A stretch of 64,000 nucleotides of DNA from an uncultured Porphyromonadaceae bacterium (GTDB lineage: Bacteria; Bacteroidota; Bacteroidia; Bacteroidales; Muribaculaceae). The notes under the pieces were generated by a model, which was not told the origin of the DNA, made no database searches, and saw only the letters and a list, made by a program, of their open reading frames with translations. The DNA is taken from positions 37,228 through 101,227 of the forward strand of contig CANRVB010000007.1 of assembly GCA_947643165.1 (NCBI GenBank). The letters run 5' to 3'. Every line of letters starts with the position of its first letter. The first letter of the stretch is position 1. Below are positions 33,274-40,945 of this stretch, in pieces. The translations under genes and the position numbers were made by a program.

Positions 33274-34737
33274 ATGAAGAAACCGATATTGCTTACACCG
33301 GCCGTGGCTGTTCTTGCCATCGCCCTGGCCGCATGTACTGAGCACGATGAGCCACAACCCGCCTTAGAGCAGGGTAATCCGGCAGCCGACTGCATGATCA
33401 CAGTTCCCGACACCACACAGACTCTTTCCTACGACAGAGCCGTAGCGATAGCGTCGCGATTCAAAGGGAGCGCACCGGAGCTGTCGCGCTCAGGCTCACG
33501 CATAGTAGAGACCGTCGAGACCATAAGCGATGACAATGGCAATCCGCTGATATATGTGGTCAACTATGCCAACAACCGTGGATTCGTACTCCTTTCGGCC
33601 AACAAGGATTACTATCCCGTCCTGGCCGAAAACGATGAGGGGCGGTTTGTGATACCTACCGACGACAGTCCGTCCAGCCTGTGGCTCGACCAACAGAAAC
33701 AGATCCTGATGTCGGCCGACAATCTGCCTGACGATGTGAAGAAGGAAGCGGCGAGCCAATGGATGAGCTACAACTATGAGCGCCGCAACCTCAACGACGC
33801 CCTCGCCTCGCGTGCCTCCACGCCCGAAAAGCCACAGGTGTACTACGACAGCCTGATGAAGTGGCAACGCGATCCAAATATCGAGGTTTTCCTCTATGAA
33901 GACTATGTCCAAACTCTGGAATATCAGAACCTCAGCGACCAGGAAAAAAACGCTATCCGTGCCAACATGCACTACCTGGGTAACTCCAATTATGGGACTA
34001 TCGAAAGCTCCACTATTGTACTCCGACGTGAAATACACAACTATTTCGAAAATCAGTTGACAACCACCAAGTGGGGACAAGGCAATCTTAGGGAACTCAA
34101 CGGAATGACTTTCAATCATTACGTACCAAACAACGGAAAACTCGGCTGTGTTACTGTGGCCGTAGGACAGGTAATGCGATATCATGAGTTTCCAGCCTCA
34201 TATCCTTGGTCAAAAATGGGTGATAAATATCCCACCGAGGAAACCGCGGCTTTTCTGTATGAACTCCATAATAAGATTGGCAATTCAGATCGATTCGACA
34301 CAGCTCAGGATGCCTTGAAATCATACGGATATAGTGTGACTGAAAAATCGCATGATGACCATGCCGTACTTCTCCAACTCAGTGATGGATACCCTGTATG
34401 CATGTTTGGTAAACCAAGCTCATTACTCGGAGTTGCAACTGGATCAGGACACGCATGGGTCTGCGATGGAGTTCGTTATGGTGACAGCTGGCTTGAACTC
34501 AGATTCATGACCATTGACTATCGCCCCACAACCGTCAGCGTGCCCGACCTTATGGTCGAGGCCTATGTACATAAATCAATCACGTCGTACATGACCACCC
34601 GCTTCCACATGAACTGGGGTTGGTATGGTGAAAATAATGGGTTCTTCACCGATGACAACATAGAAGTTACATTAGACGGAGAGAAGAAGAACTATAAACA
34701 TGGTCGAAAGGATCTCTTTATAAAACCAAACAAATAG
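33274..34737 (+). CDS. C10 (streptopain/SpeB-like) cysteine protease lipoprotein
   Basis: A 487-residue secreted protease with lipobox Cys21 (ALAACTEHD). Residues about 48-125 resemble the Spi propeptide inhibitor: LSYDRAVAIASRFKG and VVNYANNRGFVLLSANKDYYPVLAE. The mature protease begins around TTKWGQGN. Catalytic Cys292 is in LGCVTVAVGQVMRYHEFP and catalytic His393 in GSGHAWVCDG. The conserved Trp/Gly stretch FHMNWGWYGENNGFF follows. The QGxPYN motif common in C10 proteases is altered to QGNLREL. It should be anchored in the outer membrane and activated by loss of the propeptide. Flanked by a DUF3244 gene upstream and a small barrel gene 5 bp downstream. Confidence 0.92.
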   Translation: MKKPILLTPAVAVLAIALAACTEHDEPQPALEQGNPAADCMITVPDTTQTLSYDRAVAIASRFKGSAPELSRSGSRIVETVETISDDNGNPLIYVVNYANNRGFVLLSANKDYYPVLAENDEGRFVIPTDDSPSSLWLDQQKQILMSADNLPDDVKKEAASQWMSYNYERRNLNDALASRASTPEKPQVYYDSLMKWQRDPNIEVFLYEDYVQTLEYQNLSDQEKNAIRANMHYLGNSNYGTIESSTIVLRREIHNYFENQLTTTKWGQGNLRELNGMTFNHYVPNNGKLGCVTVAVGQVMRYHEFPASYPWSKMGDKYPTEETAAFLYELHNKIGNSDRFDTAQDALKSYGYSVTEKSHDDHAVLLQLSDGYPVCMFGKPSSLLGVATGSGHAWVCDGVRYGDSWLELRFMTIDYRPTTVSVPDLMVEAYVHKSITSYMTTRFHMNWGWYGENNGFFTDDNIEVTLDGEKKNYKHGRKDLFIKPNK

Positions 34738-34742
34738 CCTAT

Positions 34743-35345
34743 ATGAAAAAACACATCATCAAATTACTGCTTATATTCTGCATGGCCATCCCGGCCATGC
34801 AGATGCAGGCATCCGAGGAAAAGGGCCTGACCGTCGGCCTGGGGCTCGGCCTGAGCTATGCCAATCACGACATGTACAACACAGAGGATCACGTCGGAAT
34901 GATCGCCGTGCCAAAGGTAGGCTACCGGCTCAATCCAAGATGGGAAGTCGGTGGCATGGTCAAATATGAGAATGCAAGCACCACTTTTGACTCTTACATA
35001 GGTATAGGGCCATACAGCGAATACACTTTCGCGACTGCAGCCGACGGTAATCTGCGATTCTTTGCACGCGCTCAAGCCGTATTTAGCATTGACACCTCGG
35101 AGAACTACAATGCCGATATAGATAGCCCTGATTCGAAAGGATGCCCATTTGACATAGGTCTGACGCCGGGCGTGGCATACAGGATACCCGGATCGCCCGT
35201 CGATCTGAAGCTGACATACCTCTTCATCGGCTTCAACAACAACGACCGGTGGTATAAGGAACTTGGCGGTTGCCTGGGACGCGGCAACTGGATCATCGAC
35301 GCCGGAGTGCGCCGTCTCGAGATAGGCGCGACAGTGCAGTTCTGA
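34743..35345 (+). CDS. Small outer-membrane beta-barrel protein, copy 1
   Basis: A 200-residue exported protein with signal peptide MKKHIIKLLLIFCMAIPAM...QA and alternating beta strands typical of small outer-membrane barrels: VGLGLGLSYANHDM, PKVGYRLNPRWEVGGMVKYENAS, LRFFARAQAVFSI, VDLKLTYLFIGF, and a C-terminal strand RRLEIGATVQF ending in Phe. It starts 5 bp after the C10 protease stop and is surely co-transcribed. The last 469 bp is identical to the second copy at 36282-36881. It could be a porin, a surface receptor or a secretion helper for the protease; the sequence does not decide. Confidence 0.75.
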   Translation: MKKHIIKLLLIFCMAIPAMQMQASEEKGLTVGLGLGLSYANHDMYNTEDHVGMIAVPKVGYRLNPRWEVGGMVKYENASTTFDSYIGIGPYSEYTFATAADGNLRFFARAQAVFSIDTSENYNADIDSPDSKGCPFDIGLTPGVAYRIPGSPVDLKLTYLFIGFNNNDRWYKELGGCLGRGNWIIDAGVRRLEIGATVQF

Positions 35346-35348
35346 CAA
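34880..35348 (+). repeat. Perfect 469-bp repeat in the barrel gene pair (copy 1)
   Basis: Identical to 36416-36884 with a constant offset of 1536; identity ends 3 bp past the stop codon and is lost upstream at 34879 (A versus G). Confidence 0.92.
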
Positions 35349-35415
35349 CATGGAATTACAAACATGAGGCCCTGTATATCAGGCCCAAGAAATAATAACC
35401 TAAACACATACTGAG

Positions 35416-36012
35416 ATGAAAAAAATCTTATCAATAATTATGGCGATTGCCGGACTGTGCCTTGTAGCTTGCACGGAGGATCCCGACTCACCCGGAACAG
35501 CATATTACGAAGGTCCTGATGTTGACTTTTCCATCAAAATTGACATACAGGACAGCGAAGGACACAGCCTGCTCGACCCCAACGCAGACAACAACATAAT
35601 CGGATCGGACGTATATCTGGATTATAACGGAAAGAGTTATAATACGTATTGGGAGTGGGATAAAGAGTGGGATCCGACTATCAGCGCTACCCGTGACTCT
35701 GCTCATTGCAACCTCCCCGATCCAATAATCAGAAGCCGTGTGACCAACCCACAATTTCAAGGTATTATACACCTGCTTGGTGGTCAACCTAACACAGATC
35801 CGGTAATATATAAATGGGAAATATATATCGGTCAATTTAGCGGTAGCACGGCAGAACGGGAGATGACTCTGCACGTTGGCGACAAGAGCTATGACATCAA
35901 GCTCGTCACGGTGGTAGAGGGTGCGATAACCGATAGGGTCAAGCATGTTGAGAAGACTGTCTATCTTGACGGCGAGGTGGTGAAGGGCCCGTATGTCGTA
36001 ATCAAGATTTGA
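35416..36012 (+). CDS. Hypothetical lipoprotein between the two barrel genes
   Basis: I do not recognise this 198-residue protein. It has a clear lipoprotein signal (MKKILSIIMAIAGLCLVACTED, Cys19), so it is outer-membrane anchored. The mature part is acidic and beta-rich, with aromatic patches (NGKSYNTYWEWDKEWDP) and a C-terminal half resembling an Ig-like sandwich (TLHVGDKSYDIKLVTVVEGAITD). Starts 70 bp after the first barrel gene and ends before a strong GC hairpin. Its position between two copies of a barrel gene suggests a surface complex with them (inference). Confidence 0.6.
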   Translation: MKKILSIIMAIAGLCLVACTEDPDSPGTAYYEGPDVDFSIKIDIQDSEGHSLLDPNADNNIIGSDVYLDYNGKSYNTYWEWDKEWDPTISATRDSAHCNLPDPIIRSRVTNPQFQGIIHLLGGQPNTDPVIYKWEIYIGQFSGSTAEREMTLHVGDKSYDIKLVTVVEGAITDRVKHVEKTVYLDGEVVKGPYVVIKI

Positions 36013-36071
36013 ACGATCCGCATGACCGGCTCTATCCAGACAATGGTTTGAGACGAAACAGATAATAAGGT

Positions 36072-36118
36072 GAGAGACGTCGCGGAGCATCCTGACAGGC
36101 GGCTCCGCGACGCCTCTC
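36072..36118 (+). terminator. GC-rich hairpin after the lipoprotein gene (repeat copy 1)
   Basis: Two 17-base arms with one mismatch around a 13-base loop. The inner stem and loop recur at 36905-36943 after the second barrel gene. There is no T run, so it may be a processing or stability element rather than a classic terminator. Confidence 0.5.
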
Positions 36119-36177
36119 ATTAAAGAAACCTGAAAAATTTGTGTTGCAGAAAACAGGTGATAATCAATTGTTTTGTG

Positions 36178-36185
36178 TATATTTG
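36178..36185 (+). promoter_or_regulatory. -7 box for the second barrel gene
   Basis: TATATTTG matches TAnnTTTG, about 96 bp before the ATG at 36282; copy 2 therefore seems independently transcribed. Confidence 0.5.
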
Positions 36186-36281
36186 CAAGCGGATGAAACA
36201 TGATGGGCCGGCAATGCCCTGAATGACACAAACAGATATAACACAACCTAATACCAATCTTAACCAAAAAAAATTTGAGCT

Positions 36282-36881
36282 ATGAAGAAAATCATCACAT
36301 TTGTGCTGGCGGCGCTATTCGCCGTGCAAGGCTATGCCGCCGATAGAAACAAGGAGAAGGGCCTGACCGTCGGCGTAGGGTTCGGCCTCAGCTATGCCAA
36401 TCACGACATGTACAGCACAGAGGATCACGTCGGAATGATCGCCGTGCCAAAGGTAGGCTACCGGCTCAATCCAAGATGGGAAGTCGGTGGCATGGTCAAA
36501 TATGAGAATGCAAGCACCACTTTTGACTCTTACATAGGTATAGGGCCATACAGCGAATACACTTTCGCGACTGCAGCCGACGGTAATCTGCGATTCTTTG
36601 CACGCGCTCAAGCCGTATTTAGCATTGACACCTCGGAGAACTACAATGCCGATATAGATAGCCCTGATTCGAAAGGATGCCCATTTGACATAGGTCTGAC
36701 GCCGGGCGTGGCATACAGGATACCCGGATCGCCCGTCGATCTGAAGCTGACATACCTCTTCATCGGCTTCAACAACAACGACCGGTGGTATAAGGAACTT
36801 GGCGGTTGCCTGGGACGCGGCAACTGGATCATCGACGCCGGAGTGCGCCGTCTCGAGATAGGCGCGACAGTGCAGTTCTGA
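36282..36881 (+). CDS. Small outer-membrane beta-barrel protein, copy 2
   Basis: A 199-residue paralogue of the barrel at 34743. The signal peptide differs (MKKIITFVLAALFAVQGYA), as does a short segment at the start of the mature protein (VGVGFGLSYA versus VGLGLGLSYA). From about residue 46 the protein, and the DNA, is identical to copy 1 up to the stop. The two therefore encode the same mature barrel, exported by different signals and from different promoters: copy 1 with the protease, copy 2 from its own -7 box. A GC-rich hairpin follows 23 bp downstream. Confidence 0.75.
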   Translation: MKKIITFVLAALFAVQGYAADRNKEKGLTVGVGFGLSYANHDMYSTEDHVGMIAVPKVGYRLNPRWEVGGMVKYENASTTFDSYIGIGPYSEYTFATAADGNLRFFARAQAVFSIDTSENYNADIDSPDSKGCPFDIGLTPGVAYRIPGSPVDLKLTYLFIGFNNNDRWYKELGGCLGRGNWIIDAGVRRLEIGATVQF

Positions 36882-36884
36882 CAG
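36416..36884 (+). repeat. Perfect 469-bp repeat in the barrel gene pair (copy 2)
   Basis: Base-by-base identical to 34880-35348. Confidence 0.92.
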
Positions 36885-36904
36885 GGGTAGGAAAGAAAGA
36901 CGCA

Positions 36905-36943
36905 GGCGTCGCGGAGCATCCTGACAGGCGGCTCCGCGATGCC
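36905..36943 (+). terminator. GC-rich hairpin after the second barrel gene (repeat copy 2)
   Basis: Arms of 13 bases with one wobble pair; the loop ATCCTGACAGGCG is the same as in the hairpin at 36072-36118. Confidence 0.5.
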
Positions 36944-36968
36944 TCGCTATTAACTTTTGGACCGCATA

Positions 36969-37000
36969 TTGTGTTTTTATGATTGAAAATCGTAACTTTG
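36969..37000 (+). promoter_or_regulatory. Promoter for deoC
   Basis: TTG at 36969-36971, a 21-bp spacer and TAACTTTG at 36993-37000, 28 bp before the ATG. Confidence 0.6.
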
Positions 37001-37028
37001 CGAAATAACATAAATAGGAAACAAAAAT

Positions 37029-37913
37029 ATGTCGGACAAATATCAAGATACGGTGAAAGCCAGCAAGGTTATCACTGACGATGAGGCCGTAAAGGCCGCC
37101 GTGGCCAAGATTCTTGCCGAGAATCTTGAGGAGTGCCGCACACAGGAGGTGCTCAAGAGCATATTCAACTGCATAGACCTGACCACACTCAACGCAACCG
37201 ACTCGCAGACGTCGGTGGCCGAATTTACGGAGCGTGTGAACGCCTTTGAGGATGAGCACCCCGAGCTGCCGCCGGTGGCAGCGATATGCGTCTATCCTAA
37301 TTTCACGCCCATAGTGAGGGCTGTCCTGGAGGTATCGCAGGTGGAGATAGCGGCCGTATCGGGCGGATTTCCGTCGTCGCAGACATTTCCTGAGGTGAAG
37401 GAGGTGGAGACAGCGCTGGCCGTAGAGGGTGGCGCCGACGAGATAGACATAGTGATGAACGTAGGCTCCTTCCTGTCGGGCGACTGGGAAGAGGTGTGCG
37501 ACGATATAAACGAGCTGAAGCATGCGTGCCGCCATGCCCGCCTGAAGGTGATACTCGAGACGGGGGCGCTGAAGAGCGCCGAGAACATACGCGCGGCCTC
37601 GATACTGGCCATGTATAGCGGCGCCGACTTCCTGAAGACATCGACAGGCAAGGGATATCCCGGAGCGTCGCTCGAGGCGGCCTACGTGATGTGTGAGTGC
37701 ATCAAGGAGTATCACGAGATGCATGGCAAGATGATAGGCTTCAAGGCCGCCGGCGGCGTATCGACCACCGAGGATGCGCTGGGCTACTACTGCATAGTGA
37801 AGAGCGTGCTCGGCGAGGCGTGGCTCAACAATGAGTATTTCCGCATAGGCGCAAGCCGTCTGGCCAACAATCTGCTGTCGGATATAACGGGCACGGAGCA
37901 AAAATTTTTCTGA
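37029..37913 (+). CDS. deoC: Deoxyribose-phosphate aldolase
   Basis: Cytoplasmic class I aldolase splitting 2-deoxyribose-5-phosphate into acetaldehyde and glyceraldehyde-3-phosphate in deoxynucleoside breakdown. The 294 residues show the TIM-barrel signatures AAICVYPNF, GADEIDIVMNVG and KVILETG. The Schiff-base Lys203 is in DFLKTSTGK and the second catalytic Lys239 in IGFKAAGGV. It is longer than E. coli DeoC (259) because of a helical N-terminal extension, usual in Bacteroidetes. Ile is mostly encoded by ATA here, unlike in gap or mscL. Monocistronic by its promoter and the next -7 box. Confidence 0.97.
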   Translation: MSDKYQDTVKASKVITDDEAVKAAVAKILAENLEECRTQEVLKSIFNCIDLTTLNATDSQTSVAEFTERVNAFEDEHPELPPVAAICVYPNFTPIVRAVLEVSQVEIAAVSGGFPSSQTFPEVKEVETALAVEGGADEIDIVMNVGSFLSGDWEEVCDDINELKHACRHARLKVILETGALKSAENIRAASILAMYSGADFLKTSTGKGYPGASLEAAYVMCECIKEYHEMHGKMIGFKAAGGVSTTEDALGYYCIVKSVLGEAWLNNEYFRIGASRLANNLLSDITGTEQKFF

Positions 37914-37953
37914 TATATTTCCGATAAGCATCCCACAGAAATAGGCTGTGCAT

Positions 37954-37961
37954 TATTTTTG
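37954..37961 (+). promoter_or_regulatory. -7 box for the DUF4339/CD225 gene pair
   Basis: TATTTTTG matches TAnnTTTG, 40 bp before the ATG at 38002. Confidence 0.5.
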
Positions 37962-38001
37962 AGAGATGCTTGATATAAATTAATCTTTAAGAGATACTTG
38001 A

Positions 38002-38514
38002 ATGAAGTACTGGGTAATGCTCAACGGGGTGCGTCTGGGCCCTATGACGCTTGATGAGGTGCGCGCGCTCCCGCTGCAGGGATCAACTCCGGTGTGGCGC
38101 AGCGGGCTGCCGGAATGGACTACGGCGTCGGCTCTGCCCGAGCTGGCGGGAATGGGCTGCTGTGACGGCGACACCCCTCCGGGCTATCAGCCACAGCCGG
38201 TCTATCCGGCCTACAACAGCGGCGCATCGTCGGGCTACAACGGCGGCGAGGAGGTGAGACCACCCATGCCCGACACATATCTGGTGTGGGCCATTGTGGT
38301 GACACTGTGCTGCTGTCTGGTGGGCGGCGTGGTGGCCCTGATATATTCGAGCAAGGTGACCTCGCTCTACAATCAGGGCGACTATGCGGGCGCGCAGAAG
38401 GCCTCGTCGACGGCGCTCACGTGGATAATAGTATCGGCGGTGATAGGCGTGGTAAGCACACCCATACTGATCATGAGCCAGATAGCCGCGGGTGTAATGG
38501 AGAGCCTGATATGA
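38002..38514 (+). CDS. GYF_2 (DUF4339) plus CD225/dispanin-like membrane protein
   Basis: A 170-residue protein. Residues 1-50 form a GYF_2/DUF4339 domain (MKYWVMLNGVRLGPMTLDEV, PVWRSGLPEWTTA), a fold that binds Pro-rich peptides in eukaryotes. A Gly/Tyr/Pro-rich linker (about 60-90) leads to two membrane segments near 95-118 and 133-158 with the CD225 hallmark LVGGVVALIYSSKVTSLYNQGDYAGAQKAS. Such bacterial dispanins are small inner-membrane proteins of unknown function. Its stop overlaps the start of the DUF2752 gene as ATGA, so the two are translated together and may act together. Confidence 0.85.
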   Translation: MKYWVMLNGVRLGPMTLDEVRALPLQGSTPVWRSGLPEWTTASALPELAGMGCCDGDTPPGYQPQPVYPAYNSGASSGYNGGEEVRPPMPDTYLVWAIVVTLCCCLVGGVVALIYSSKVTSLYNQGDYAGAQKASSTALTWIIVSAVIGVVSTPILIMSQIAAGVMESLI

Positions 38515-38903
38515 TGAGGGTGACACCCGGAATGAAACCATATATGATTGCGGCGGCCTGTGTGGCTGCCGCATTTATGATATGGCTGTATGCCAATGTC
38601 GATCCGTCGACGACGCATATCTTTCCGCGCTGCCCGGTGTATGTGGCGACGGGGCTGTCGTGTCCGGGCTGCGGGACACAACGTGCGCTCCACAGCCTGC
38701 TGGCGGGCGACATAGCCGGAGCGTGGGAGTATAACAGGGGATTGTTTTTCGGGATGCCGTTCGTGGGGGCGCTGCTGCTTGCCTACGGCTTGCGTGGCCG
38801 GATGCCGCGGCTGTATATGGCGCTCAATTCGGGTCCGGTGATAATAGCCGTGGCTGTGCTGCTGACACTGTGGATGGTAGTGCGCAATATAGCGGGGTGG
38901 TGA
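38511..38903 (+). CDS. DUF2752 membrane protein
   Basis: A 130-residue membrane protein of the DUF2752 family. The motif CPVYVATGLSCPGCGTQRALHSLLAGD, with its three Cys, is the family signature. Three hydrophobic segments (about 10-28, 80-98 and 103-125) surround it. The start at 38511 overlaps the previous stop by 4 bp and is preferred. Function unknown; the Cys cluster suggests metal or redox binding (inference). The co-occurrence with CD225 proteins in one operon is recurrent in Bacteroidetes. Confidence 0.85.
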   Translation: MMRVTPGMKPYMIAAACVAAAFMIWLYANVDPSTTHIFPRCPVYVATGLSCPGCGTQRALHSLLAGDIAGAWEYNRGLFFGMPFVGALLLAYGLRGRMPRLYMALNSGPVIIAVAVLLTLWMVVRNIAGW

Positions 38904-38934
38904 CAGGCGGCAGCGGAGAGAGGAGTGGAGCGGA

Positions 38935-39804
38935 TCAGTATTCGGAGAACAGCTGTGGCTTGATGACGATGCCTACCCTTAGGGTGGAGTGGAACTCCTT
39001 GTAGGCCAGCAGACCCTCGCCATAACCGTTGTAGTATTGCAGGAAGAGATACTGATTGTCGCGGTTGAAGAGCCGGTAGTTGAGCTCGACCACGGTGTTG
39101 TAGTTGAGCCTCCAGCCGCGGCGCTTGGTCAGGATGATCGACAGGCCGAGCCTGTTGTTGGGCATCTTGAGCGATGTGCCGACCTGATATATGCCGCAGT
39201 AGTCGAGAATGTCGCGGTTGTTCTCGCCATCGATGATGGGGATCCAGAACTTTCCGTGGACCACGAATTCGGGGGCGACCATGATCGACCCTGCCAGGGA
39301 GATTCGGTTCCATGAGCGCGACTCTATGCCGTCGCGGCCGTTGCTCTCGTGCTCGGCGATGAGCGATACCTTGCCTACATATCTGTTTTTGACAAAAAGG
39401 AGCTTCGTCAGGCCTATGCCGGGGTTGAAATTGAGGTCGGTCATCGGAAAAGACTCCTCGAGCACGTTCCAGAAGCACTTCTGCGTGTAGAACAGGAACA
39501 GGTAGGTGCCCAGGGGGAGGGTCGACTTGGTGAGCCTCTGGGCTATCGACAGCTGGAACTTGACGTTGGTGTTCTCGCGGGTAGGCTTCTGGCCTATCGT
39601 CGTGCCGAAGACAAAGTAGTTGTCCTTGTAGAGACCGAAATATGGACCGTCGTCGAAAGCCTTGCGGATACTGTCGGAGCTAACGGCCGAATCGTCGGTG
39701 ACAATCTGTGCCGAAGCCACGGCGGGCTTCAGCAGCATCAACGCCAACAGGCACAGAGCGACCGGATATGTATAGACCTTGTAGTTAATGAATGGATTGC
39801 GCAT
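38935..39804 (-). CDS. pldA: Outer-membrane phospholipase A
   Basis: Outer-membrane 12-stranded barrel that hydrolyses phospholipids misplaced in the outer leaflet. The 289 residues include a signal peptide to about Ala32 (SAQ). The active site is intact: His152 and Ser154 in EHESNG and Asn166 in SRSWNR, with the same spacing as H142/S144/N156 of E. coli OMPLA. The late motif YYNGYGEGLLAY also matches. The -7 box ends 7 bp before the ATG, so the mRNA seems nearly leaderless. Convergent with the DUF2752 gene and divergent from the TlpA-like lipoprotein gene. Confidence 0.93.
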   Translation of the reverse strand: MRNPFINYKVYTYPVALCLLALMLLKPAVASAQIVTDDSAVSSDSIRKAFDDGPYFGLYKDNYFVFGTTIGQKPTRENTNVKFQLSIAQRLTKSTLPLGTYLFLFYTQKCFWNVLEESFPMTDLNFNPGIGLTKLLFVKNRYVGKVSLIAEHESNGRDGIESRSWNRISLAGSIMVAPEFVVHGKFWIPIIDGENNRDILDYCGIYQVGTSLKMPNNRLGLSIILTKRRGWRLNYNTVVELNYRLFNRDNQYLFLQYYNGYGEGLLAYKEFHSTLRVGIVIKPQLFSEY

Positions 39805-39811
39805 CAGGATG

Positions 39812-39819
39812 CAAAGTTA
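39812..39819 (-). promoter_or_regulatory. -7 box for pldA (near-leaderless)
   Basis: TAACTTTG on the minus strand matches TAnnTTTG; only 7 bp separate it from the start codon. Confidence 0.6.
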
Positions 39820-39860
39820 GTCTTTTTGTACATATTTTGCTTCCGTATAGGATGATTTTC

Positions 39861-39891
39861 TTTGTCGGGTGAACAGCAATAGCTAACTTTG
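39861..39891 (+). promoter_or_regulatory. Promoter for the TlpA-like lipoprotein gene
   Basis: TTTG at 39861-39864, a 19-bp spacer and TAACTTTG at 39884-39891, 21 bp before the GTG start at 39913. Confidence 0.65.
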
Positions 39892-39912
39892 CGTTTAGTT
39901 TTGTGATTTAAC

Positions 39913-40914
39913 GTGAAAAGAATTGCCATAGCAACCATAGGGCTGCTCATAATCCTGCTATCGGGATGCAGCAAGCCGGAACAGTTCACCCTGTCGGGAG
40001 AGCTGACCAATCTGCGTGACCGCGGCGTAAACGCCATCTACTATGACGGATCGTCCATACAGTCGCAGCCGCTCAGGCTTGCCGAAGGCGCCCGCTACAA
40101 GATGCAGGGATATGCCCCGCGGCCCGTGCTGGTGACACTGATGCTTACCGACGGCACAGTGGCCGGAAATATCATAATAAAGAACGGCGACAATGTAAAG
40201 CTCAAGACCGACGCCGACGCTCCGTGGCTCGGCGAGGTGACAGGAAGCAAGACCACAGCCGCACTGTATGCCTTCATGGCCGAACATGGCGCCGATGACA
40301 CCGAGGCGCTCAATCAGGCCATTGCCGACTATGTGGGCGCCCACCCCGGCGGAACGGAGTCGACGGTACTCGTGACCAACTTCTTCCATACGCCCGACAA
40401 TGAAGTGCGCGCCGACTCGCTGCTGCGCTCCATCAAGGCCGAAGCCCGTCCGCAGACACTCAATGCCGGCTATCAGCAGCTGCTCGGCCAGCAGCTCAGT
40501 GCCGACGCCTCGACACAGCTCAGCTCGATGACCTTCATCGACAAGGACGGCAAGCCGATACGCCTCACCCCTTCCTTCTACAGCTACTCGCTGCTGGCCT
40601 TCGTGGAGGACAACCGCAAGCAGATAGAACAGCTCGCATCCGAGATAGAATCGCTGCCCGAACGATCTGAACGGCGCTTTCATGTGTTTGAACTATCGAC
40701 GGCCGCCGATTCCGCCCGATGGGCCATGACGCTCTCGACCGATTCGGTAGACCGCGACCGTATATGGGTACCGGCGGTCCTGACCGACTCCCGCATACAG
40801 AAGCTCAGGATCCCCTCGGTGCCGTTCTATATCGTGGCCGACTCGCTCGGAAACCAGCTCATACGCACCCGGTCGCTCGACAAAGCCATGTCGGTAGTGC
40901 GCCAACATATCTGA
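39913..40914 (+). CDS. DUF4369/TlpA-like lipoprotein lacking the CxxC redox motif
   Basis: A 333-residue lipoprotein (lipobox Cys19, LLSGCSKPE) starting with GTG. The N-terminal part (about 25-115) looks like DUF4369 (FTLSGELTNLRDRGVNAIYYDG). The C-terminal part follows a TlpA pattern: DKDGKPIRLTPSFYSYSLLAFVE, then IPSVPFYIVADSLGNQLIRTRSLDKAM, which matches the cis-Pro strand and following region. Where TlpA has WCxPC this protein has FVEDNRKQ, so it cannot carry out thiol chemistry; the only Cys is the lipidated one. It may be a scaffold or chaperone. Followed by a small unknown exported protein (31 bp gap). Confidence 0.75.
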   Translation: MKRIAIATIGLLIILLSGCSKPEQFTLSGELTNLRDRGVNAIYYDGSSIQSQPLRLAEGARYKMQGYAPRPVLVTLMLTDGTVAGNIIIKNGDNVKLKTDADAPWLGEVTGSKTTAALYAFMAEHGADDTEALNQAIADYVGAHPGGTESTVLVTNFFHTPDNEVRADSLLRSIKAEARPQTLNAGYQQLLGQQLSADASTQLSSMTFIDKDGKPIRLTPSFYSYSLLAFVEDNRKQIEQLASEIESLPERSERRFHVFELSTAADSARWAMTLSTDSVDRDRIWVPAVLTDSRIQKLRIPSVPFYIVADSLGNQLIRTRSLDKAMSVVRQHI

Positions 40915-40945
40915 TATCCCCAATTCTAACCTTCTCTCTGCATAA

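Noticed and set aside
36315..37931. 538-codon minus-strand frame opposite the second barrel gene and deoC
   Set aside because: deoC and the barrel protein on the plus strand are unambiguous; the antisense frame spans both genes and an intergenic promoter.
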